NCBI GenBank assembly: GCA_002433025.1
Contig: DJGZ01000082.1
Span: 1 to 17,915, forward strand
DNA: 17,915 nucleotides
Reading direction: 5' to 3'
From: Bacteroidales bacterium UBA5833
Lineage (GTDB): Bacteria > Bacteroidota > Bacteroidia > Bacteroidales > Lentimicrobiaceae
A program made the translations under genes and the position numbers. A model generated the notes under the pieces. It did not search any database. It saw only the letters and a list, made by a program, of their open reading frames with translations, and was not told the origin of the DNA. Below are positions 12,485-17,915 of the stretch, one piece after another. The stretch's first letter is position 1. Every line of letters starts with the position of its first letter.

Positions 12485-14458
12485 TTACTCCAGGTTCACC
12501 AAAAGCGCGGAGCCGTCCACGGTATCGCCTTCCTTTACGTGCAGGCGTTTTATCGTGCCGTTGGCCGGACTCAGGACGTTGTTTTCCATCTTCATGGCTT
12601 CAACAACCAGCAAAACCTGCCCTTTATATACTTTTTCACCTTCCTTTACATTCACCTTTATCACTTTGCCGGGCATGGGCGAGACGATGTTGCTGCGGTC
12701 GGTCTGAAGCTCTCCCGCATTGAAGACATCCACATGTTCAGGTCGGGCCATATCGGCCCTTTCAAACTGAAACTGAAACCCGCAGACGTTTACGGTGATC
12801 ACGCCCTTCTCATCCGCGCAGGCATGAAAACTATAACTTAATCCATCCAGAATCAGACAGGATGCCGAATCGTCTTCGCGCAGCAGCGTCTCCGTTACAG
12901 CATTGTTCTCCCGGATCTTTATCTTTCCCGGGGTTATGGAAATGAAATTCAGTTGGTGCTCCTGCCCGTCCAGCCGCAGTTTTGGCTCCGGGAGGTTTCG
13001 CCAGTATCCTATAGTCTGCCATACGCTGTCCTTCTTTTCATCTTTGATTTTAAGGCTCTCCAGCAATCCTGCCAGCAGGGGAATCCGCGGATCGACCGAA
13101 GTTTTCAGCTTTTTCACATGCCCGATCAGATTTTCGAGTTCGTCGTCGATGAACCGGGTGGTGATGGCGTTGCGGATAAACGAATCGTGCTGTACCAGTC
13201 CGCTGAGGAAAGGGATATTGGTTTGTATGCCCTGCACGGCGTATTGGCTCAATGCATGGATCATCAGGCTTCGGGCATCTTCGCGTGTTTCGCCCCGGGT
13301 AATGAGCTTGCCGATCATGGGATCGAAGGCGCTGTGGATCATTCCCTTGCCTTTTATTTCCATGCTGTCGACCCGTATATGCTGACCGGCCGGCTCACGA
13401 TACAGATGAATTTTTCCGGGTGAGGGCATGAAATTGTTAAACGGATCCTCCGCATAAATCCTGCATTCAATGGCATGTCCCTTCTGTAACAGGTCAGACT
13501 GTTTAAACCTGAGTTTTTCTCCGTTGGCGATGCGGATCTGCTCTTCTACCAGGTCTACGCCGGTCGTCATTTCCGTAACCGGATGCTCCACCTGTATGCG
13601 GGTGTTCATCTCCAGGAAATAATAATTGAGGTCATTATCCACCAGGAATTCAATGGTTCCTGCGCTGTAATAGCCTATGGATGAAGCGAGCAGCACGGCC
13701 GATTCCCCCATCTTTTTCCTGACTTCGGGGGTGAGGGCCGGGGATGGCGCTTCCTCTATGATTTTCTGATGCCGGCGCTGTGCGGAGCATTCACGTTCAA
13801 ACAGATGCACCATATTGCCGTGCTTGTCGCCGAGTACCTGAAACTCGATGTGCCGCGGACCTTCGATGAACTGTTCAATGTACACCGTGCCGTCGCCGAA
13901 GTAATTCAATGCTTCGCGCGATGTATTTTCAATGGCCTGTTCAAGTTCTCCTGGCGTGCAGACGATGCGCATGCCCTTTCCGCCTCCGCCGGCTGCCGCT
14001 TTGATAAGCATGGGAAACCCGACCTTATCGTAGTTGGCAAGCAAAAAATCCGGTTCACCGGTAATTCCTGTGGTAACGGGAACGCCCAGTTTAACGGCTG
14101 CTTCGCGGGCGGCAATCTTATTTCCCATCGCCCTTACCGAAGCTGCCGAGGGCCCGATAAAGGCGATGCCTTCGCGCTCGCAGGCTTCTGAGAACAGGGG
14201 ATTTTCTGAAAGAAAACCGTATCCGGGATGGATGGCGTTCGCCCCCGTTTTCTTTGCAGCGGCAATGATGGCTCCAATATTCAGATAGGTTTCCGACAGA
14301 TTTTCTCCCGGAAGCAAAACAGCCTCACCGGCCTGCAGCACATGCTGCGCGTCCCTGTCGTGATGCGAATACACAGCTACCACCGGAATGCTCATACGGC
14401 GGGCGGTCTTTTGGATGCGGAGGGCGATTTCGCCACGGTTGGCTATAAGAAGTTTCAT
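12485..14458 (-). CDS. Methylcrotonyl-CoA carboxylase, biotin-carboxylase (alpha) subunit
   Basis: A protein of 657 residues that carboxylates its own biotin using ATP and bicarbonate, then hands the CO2 to the beta subunit to turn 3-methylcrotonyl-CoA into 3-methylglutaconyl-CoA. The N-terminal biotin-carboxylase domain (1-445) has the ATP-grasp loop GGGGKGMR (157-164), ERECSAQRRHQKIIEEAPS (221-239) and the active-site stretch EMNTRIQVEHP (283-293). A linking BT-like region covers about 450-585. The C-terminal carrier domain has biotinyl-Lys623 in EAMKMEN. Domain order and length fit MCC alpha; PCC or acetyl-CoA carboxylase alpha chains look similar, so the assignment leans on the neighbouring MCC-type beta subunit and hydratase. 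A family B repeat starts about 8 bp upstream of its start codon. Confidence 0.9.
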   Translation of the reverse strand: MKLLIANRGEIALRIQKTARRMSIPVVAVYSHHDRDAQHVLQAGEAVLLPGENLSETYLNIGAIIAAAKKTGANAIHPGYGFLSENPLFSEACEREGIAFIGPSAASVRAMGNKIAAREAAVKLGVPVTTGITGEPDFLLANYDKVGFPMLIKAAAGGGGKGMRIVCTPGELEQAIENTSREALNYFGDGTVYIEQFIEGPRHIEFQVLGDKHGNMVHLFERECSAQRRHQKIIEEAPSPALTPEVRKKMGESAVLLASSIGYYSAGTIEFLVDNDLNYYFLEMNTRIQVEHPVTEMTTGVDLVEEQIRIANGEKLRFKQSDLLQKGHAIECRIYAEDPFNNFMPSPGKIHLYREPAGQHIRVDSMEIKGKGMIHSAFDPMIGKLITRGETREDARSLMIHALSQYAVQGIQTNIPFLSGLVQHDSFIRNAITTRFIDDELENLIGHVKKLKTSVDPRIPLLAGLLESLKIKDEKKDSVWQTIGYWRNLPEPKLRLDGQEHQLNFISITPGKIKIRENNAVTETLLREDDSASCLILDGLSYSFHACADEKGVITVNVCGFQFQFERADMARPEHVDVFNAGELQTDRSNIVSPMPGKVIKVNVKEGEKVYKGQVLLVVEAMKMENNVLSPANGTIKRLHVKEGDTVDGSALLVNLE

Positions 14459-14466
14459 GGTAGAAA

Positions 14467-14489
14467 TTTCTAATTTTTAATTTCTAATT
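14467..14489. repeat. 23-bp inverted repeat (family B), left arm
   Basis: Contains TTTCTAATTTTTAATTTC and is the exact reverse complement of 14925-14947. It lies 8 bp upstream of the carboxylase alpha start codon and downstream of the four-helix-bundle gene. Related single copy at 8531-8557. Confidence 0.8.
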
Positions 14490-14549
14490 TTTAAATAGTA
14501 GAAAATGAAAACAGATACTGCTGAACAAAGCGTGTTGTTATCAAAAACT

Positions 14550-14909
14550 TTATTTGTTTTTAGTTTTTTGATAAATGGAGTTGAAAATCAGGTTTAATTC
14601 AATTGCTTCCTGCCGTAATACAGAGGATTCATGCTCTTTGTCTGGGACAGCCACATTGATCATCCTCAGGAAAAATCCGGACTCTGCCGATTCTTTTCTG
14701 CAAATGGATATTTTGTGCCTGAAATCCGGTTTACTCTCAGCATTATCTGCTTCGGTATAATTTGCACCGACACTTGTGCCTGCTTTTACCAATTGATAAA
14801 TCAACGGTGTTGTTACAACAGTTTTTGGAAGAGAAATACAGAATCTTATAATATTTTCACCAAATACGGCTGTTCTCTCCAAAAGGTCATATGATCTGGT
14901 TGTTTCCAT
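14550..14909 (-). CDS. Four-helix-bundle protein (S23 family), second copy
   Basis: A protein of 119 residues of the same S23 family as the gene at 10265-10630, but from a different subgroup: low identity, with signature QLVKAGTSVGANYTEADNAE (39-58) and then KISICRKESAESGFFLRMI (66-84). It sits between hydratase and carboxylase alpha in the operon direction. Perfect 23-bp inverted repeats enclose it, and the right-hand repeat region runs into the hydratase stop codon, so the cassette occupies the whole 496-bp gap. Base composition is more AT-rich than the flanking enzyme genes. Nothing suggests a metabolic role. It could act on RNA or DNA, but this is conjecture from the family. Confidence 0.88.
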   Translation of the reverse strand: METTRSYDLLERTAVFGENIIRFCISLPKTVVTTPLIYQLVKAGTSVGANYTEADNAESKPDFRHKISICRKESAESGFFLRMINVAVPDKEHESSVLRQEAIELNLIFNSIYQKTKNK

Positions 14910-14924
14910 AATAATGAGATTAGT

Positions 14925-14947
14925 AATTAGAAATTAAAAATTAGAAA
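14925..14947. repeat. 23-bp inverted repeat (family B), right arm
   Basis: Exact reverse complement of 14467-14489. Further ATTAGAAATT units continue to 14957, overlapping the hydratase stop codon (14955-14957). Confidence 0.8.
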
Positions 14948-14954
14948 TTAGAAA

Positions 14955-15743
14955 TTATAAATTCCATTTGGCTTTTCTTTTCTCCAGAAACGCCGCCATG
15001 CCTTCCTGTCCTTCTTCGGAGGCGCGGATTTCGGCGATCATGCGGGCGGTGAAGCCGAGTGCTTCTTCCAGGTCTATCTTGTTGCACACCTCGTCGATCA
15101 GGTTTTTGCAGTGCGTCATGGCTTTGGGGCCGCTGCTCATCAGCAGGGCAATCAGCTCATTCAGATGGTTTTCCAGCGCATCCGCCGGGAGCGATTTGTT
15201 TACCAGCCGGAAGTGTTCGGCCTCTTTCCCCTTGATGCGCTTTCCGGTAAGCATAAGCTCACGTGCCCCGTATTCACCCACCCGTTTGATCACATAGGGA
15301 GAAATGCAGGCGGGTACGATGCCTATTTTAACTTCGGAAAGCGAAAAAACCGTTTCATCATCGCAAATGGCCATATCGCAGGCAGCAAGCAGTCCGTTGG
15401 CACCGCCTATGGCCGCTCCGTGCACCACGGCAATGGTGGGTTTCGGACAGTTGTAGATGGCGTAGAAACACTCCGAAAGCTGCAGACTCTCTTTGTAATT
15501 CTGTTCGTAGCTGTACGTTGCCACATCGCGCATCCAGTTGAGGTCGGCACCGGCGCAGAACGACTTCCCACGGCCGCGGAGCAACACTATCCGGATGTCG
15601 TCCATCTTACCGATTTCTGTGAAGATCTCAAGCACTTCCGAAATCATAACCTCATTAAAGGCATTGTGTATCTGCGGGCGATTCAGCCAAACGGTTGCTG
15701 TCTGATCCGAGATTTGGATTTCCAGGGTAGTATATGCTTTCAT
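14955..15743 (-). CDS. Methylglutaconyl-CoA hydratase (enoyl-CoA hydratase family)
   Basis: A crotonase-fold enzyme of 262 residues converting 3-methylglutaconyl-CoA to HMG-CoA. The start MKAYTTLEI is preferred. An ATG 36 bases further upstream lies inside the shared 26-bp leader element, whose second copy has ACG there. Oxyanion-hole motifs are CAGADL (63-68) and HGAAIGGANGL (108-118). Glu137 in SEVKIGIVPACISPYV (136-151) matches the catalytic glutamate of LiuC-type hydratases, and the EVK-x-G-x-x-PA-x-ISP pattern is characteristic of that group. The position of the other classical glutamate is Asn116 or nearby, as is common in LiuC-like enzymes. Context between the carboxylase subunit genes supports the substrate. 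Confidence 0.9.
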   Translation of the reverse strand: MKAYTTLEIQISDQTATVWLNRPQIHNAFNEVMISEVLEIFTEIGKMDDIRIVLLRGRGKSFCAGADLNWMRDVATYSYEQNYKESLQLSECFYAIYNCPKPTIAVVHGAAIGGANGLLAACDMAICDDETVFSLSEVKIGIVPACISPYVIKRVGEYGARELMLTGKRIKGKEAEHFRLVNKSLPADALENHLNELIALLMSSGPKAMTHCKNLIDEVCNKIDLEEALGFTARMIAEIRASEEGQEGMAAFLEKRKAKWNL

Positions 15744-15761
15744 ATTTAATTTATGTTGTTG

Positions 15762-15787
15762 GTTTTGATGTTCTGACATGCCTCACG
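15762..15787 (-). promoter_or_regulatory. Shared 26-bp leader element, hydratase copy
   Basis: Matches 22 of 26 bases of 12028-12053, 18 bp upstream of the hydratase start used here. A degenerate family C repeat overlaps its right end. Confidence 0.45.
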
Positions 15788-15811
15788 CAAAGACGCTATG
15801 ACGCAACGATA
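15786..15811. repeat. Degenerate family C repeat
   Basis: The sequence ACGCAAAGACGCTATGACGC resembles the GAAGACGCAAAGGCGCAAAG repeat at 12094-12116. It lies in the 178-bp gap between the hydratase and carboxylase beta genes. Confidence 0.5.
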
Positions 15812-15848
15812 TTTTTGGAATTCAGATACCGTGAATCGGAGAATTTCT

Positions 15849-15922
15849 CGTCCCTCGTCCCGGACCCTGAGCGTGAACCCTGAGCGGAGTCGAAGGGGAG
15901 CCGAAGGGCCGTCCCTCGCCCC
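15849..15922. repeat. Composite repeat A, third copy
   Basis: CGTCCCTCGTCCC (15849-15861) and CGTCCCTCGCCCC (15910-15922) enclose a core with two CCCTGAGCG units and GGAGTCGAAGGGG. The end overlaps the first base of the stop-codon triplet of carboxylase beta. This has the same layout as the copies around 10183 and 10731. Confidence 0.8.
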
Positions 15923-17529
15923 TACATCCTGAACACCCCGTACTTCGTCTCCTCCCACAGCTTATTCATCGAAGCAGAAATGCCCATGGCGATGATTTTC
16001 CGGGTATCTACCGGGTCAATAATCCCGTCGTCCCACAGCCGGGCGGTGCTGTAGTAGGCGGAGCCTTCCTCCTCATATTTTTTCAGGATAGATTGCCGGA
16101 GGGCTTCCTTTTCGGCTTCGGGCAGGGTTTTGCCCCGGGCTTTGAGTTGTTCCTCCTTTACGGTGGTAAGCACTCCGGCAGCCTGTTCGCCGCCCATGAC
16201 CGATATTTTGGCGTTGGGCCACATAAACAACAGCCGGGGTTCATAGGCACGGCCGGCCATGGCGTAATTTCCGGCCCCGAACGAACCGCCGAATACCACC
16301 GTGAACTTGGGAACACGGGCATTGGCGACGGCGTGAACCAGTTTGGCTCCGTCGCGGGCGATTCCCCGGCGTTCATAATCCCGTCCCACAATAAAGCCGG
16401 TGATGTTTTGCAGGAAAAGTACGGGAACCTTCCGGGAGGTGCAGAGTTCGATAAAGTGGGCGCCTTTCAGGGCGGTTTCGCCGAAAAGCACGCCGTTGTT
16501 GGCCAGTATGCCCACCGGAAATCCCATGATGTGCGCAAATCCGGTGGTAAGGGTAGGGGCATAGCGGGCTTTGAACTCATGAAAACGGCTGCCGTCAACC
16601 ATGCGGGCGATGATTTCTTTCGAGTCAACCGGTTTGCGCAGGTCAAGGGGAGCAATACCGTAGAGCTCTTCCGGATTGTAGTAAGGTTCTACAATGGGCT
16701 GGAGATCCATCGGCTGACGGGCGGCAGGTATTAGTGTTCTGAAAATATCGCGGCAGATGCGGATGGCATGCTGATCGTTCTCGGCCATATGATCGGCCAC
16801 CCCCGAAATGGAGGTATGCACGTCGGCGCCTCCCAGCTCCTCGGCGGTGACTTCTTCGCCGGTTGCGGCCTTTACCAGGGGCGGGCCGCCGATAAATATG
16901 GTTCCCTGGTTGCGCACAATGATGGTTTCATCGCTCATGGCCGGCACGTAGGCGCCACCGGCGGTGCAACTGCCCATCACGATCGCAATCTGGGGGATCC
17001 CTTCGGCCGACATGCGAGCCTGGTTGAAGAAAAAGCGCCCGAAATCGTATTTATCCGGAAAAACCTTTGCCTGTTCGGGAAGAAAAACCCCGCCCGAATC
17101 CACCATATACACGCAGGGCAGGTGGTTTTCCATGGCAATTTCCTGGGCACGCACGTGCTTTTTGATGGTTTCCTGCACATAAGTTCCCCCTTTTACGGTG
17201 GCATCGTTGGCCACGATCATGGTTTCACGGCCGTGGATTACACCGATACCGGTAATGATTCCGGCCGACGGGAACTCGTTGTTGTGAATGCCGAAAGCCG
17301 CCAGGGTTGACAATTCGAGGAAGGGCGTGTTGGGGTCGACGAGCAGGTCGATGCGCTCGCGGGCAAGCAGTTTGCCGCGTTCCTTGTGTTTCTTCACGGC
17401 CTGTTCGGGCGCTCCGTGAATGGCATCGGCCATGCGCTGTCTGTATTGCCCCAGCAACTGCTGAAAGGCTTCAGAATTCGAAAGGAATTCCGCCGATTTT
17501 GTGTCAATTTTCGATTCGATGCGGTACAA
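15922..17529 (-). CDS. Methylcrotonyl-CoA carboxylase, carboxyltransferase (beta) subunit
   Basis: A protein of 535 residues that transfers CO2 from biotin to 3-methylcrotonyl-CoA. The double crotonase-like fold is shown by GSCTAGGAYVPAMSDE (186-201) in the first half, and NITGFIVG (375-382) and GSFGAGNYAMAGRAY (415-429) in the second. These sequences match MCC beta much better than propionyl-CoA carboxylase. Start codon is TTG: the frame is closed by a stop 15 codons upstream, no ATG or GTG lies between, and the N-terminal residues (RIESKIDTKSAEF) already align with family N-termini. The next in-frame ATG (residue 33) would remove conserved sequence. It is the first gene of the operon. The weak start may hold its yield down relative to the other genes. 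Confidence 0.93.
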   Translation of the reverse strand: MYRIESKIDTKSAEFLSNSEAFQQLLGQYRQRMADAIHGAPEQAVKKHKERGKLLARERIDLLVDPNTPFLELSTLAAFGIHNNEFPSAGIITGIGVIHGRETMIVANDATVKGGTYVQETIKKHVRAQEIAMENHLPCVYMVDSGGVFLPEQAKVFPDKYDFGRFFFNQARMSAEGIPQIAIVMGSCTAGGAYVPAMSDETIIVRNQGTIFIGGPPLVKAATGEEVTAEELGGADVHTSISGVADHMAENDQHAIRICRDIFRTLIPAARQPMDLQPIVEPYYNPEELYGIAPLDLRKPVDSKEIIARMVDGSRFHEFKARYAPTLTTGFAHIMGFPVGILANNGVLFGETALKGAHFIELCTSRKVPVLFLQNITGFIVGRDYERRGIARDGAKLVHAVANARVPKFTVVFGGSFGAGNYAMAGRAYEPRLLFMWPNAKISVMGGEQAAGVLTTVKEEQLKARGKTLPEAEKEALRQSILKKYEEEGSAYYSTARLWDDGIIDPVDTRKIIAMGISASMNKLWEETKYGVFRM

Positions 17530-17915
17530 AGCGGGAGGGTTTAAGTGTTTTCCGGTTAACTGATTGCTAATTTAGGGAAATATAGCGTAACCATTTAAAC
17601 AGCCGGGAATATGTGTTGTTCATAACCGGCTTTCCAAAACGGTGATGGAATTAAAGGGTAATTCCTTATTTGATGTGTTGATTAATATGCCACGGAAGCA
17701 CCAAAACTCAAAATAGCACAAAAATATATAAGCATAGAATTAAAAAATACGTTCGTTGTCCGGCCGACGAAGCATTCCAGATTGATTGTGTTCAGCATGG
17801 TGTTCCTTTAAAGGCTCTAATCTTATATTGGTTCAAAATTATCTGTACAGTAAATTGGCAAAACAGTATCACTTAAATATCAGGAAGTTAGTTTTAAACT
17901 CTAACCCTGAAATTA
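17530..17915. other. Upstream region of leucine operon, no gene seen
   Basis: 386 bp with no convincing gene. It should carry the operon promoter. TAnnTTTG boxes on the minus strand occur at 17719-17726 (TATTTTTG) and 17834-17841 (TAATTTTG), but in AT-rich DNA these may be chance. A stem GCCGG-n-TATG paired with CATA-n-CCGGC lies at 17602-17630. A weak repeat resembling CCACGGAAGCACCAAAACTC starts near 17691. Confidence 0.5.
17602..17630. repeat. Interrupted hairpin in operon leader
   Basis: Arms GCCGG (17602-17606) and CCGGC (17626-17630) with inner arms TATG and CATA and a 7-base loop. It lies 73 bp upstream of the carboxylase beta start codon, so it could be a leader RNA structure or operator. 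Confidence 0.3.

Noticed and set aside
12349..12723. Plus-strand frame starting in the gap and running into carboxylase alpha
   Set aside because: Most of it is antisense to the biotin carrier domain, and the remainder crosses the family C repeat. No protein character was recognised.
15744..15779. 12-codon N-terminal extension of the hydratase (start at 15779)
   Set aside because: The extension lies in the 26-bp leader shared with the dehydrogenase gene, where the other copy has ACG instead of ATG. The usual family N-terminus begins at 15743.
17691..17720. Further family C-like repeat in the operon upstream region
   Set aside because: It is similar only in its spaced CAC/CAA pattern and too diverged to call; it is mentioned in the region description only.

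Overview
The window reads as part of a Bacteroidota chromosome, probably Bacteroidales or Marinilabiliales-like. The clues are two DUF4143-type AAA ATPases, several sites matching the Bacteroidota -7 promoter box TAnnTTTG, a secreted six-hairpin glycosidase-like enzyme, the Bacteroidota version of HMG-CoA lyase (PRDAWQ, HIHT and GGCPM motifs), and two small S23-type four-helix-bundle genes. No rRNA, tRNA, CRISPR array or transposase gene was recognised.

The left half (1-7654) is an accessory region with much AT-rich, gene-poor DNA. It holds a DUF4143 ATPase (547-1794, +), a secreted glycoside-hydrolase-like protein of 822 residues (1857-4325, +), two convergent AT-rich hypothetical genes (4430-4807 + and 4817-5269 -), a gene-free stretch of about 1.1 kb, and a second DUF4143 ATPase (6431-7654, +). 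The gene-free stretch contains two decayed copies of the 3' end of the glycosidase-like gene. It also holds four copies of a 19-bp imperfect palindrome, arranged as two pairs with the same 23-bp spacing, just upstream of the second ATPase.

The right half (7759-17529) is a single minus-strand cluster for leucine breakdown. In transcription order it encodes methylcrotonyl-CoA carboxylase beta, methylglutaconyl-CoA hydratase, a four-helix-bundle protein, methylcrotonyl-CoA carboxylase alpha, an acyl-CoA dehydrogenase, a second four-helix-bundle protein, HMG-CoA lyase, and the A and B subunits of a 3-oxoacid CoA-transferase. Together these take isovaleryl-CoA to acetyl-CoA plus acetoacetate and re-activate acetoacetate to acetoacetyl-CoA. 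The branched-chain aminotransferase, branched-chain ketoacid dehydrogenase and thiolase are not in the window.

The most unusual feature is what fills the gaps of this operon. Nearly every intergenic space is packed with short dispersed repeats, often starting within a few bases of a stop codon. Three gaps are bounded by inverted copies of a repeat: two of these enclose a four-helix-bundle gene, each with a different repeat family, and one encloses a strong REP-like hairpin. This suggests that S23-type four-helix-bundle genes travel as small repeat-bounded cassettes that settle between operon genes. That reading is an inference from layout alone.
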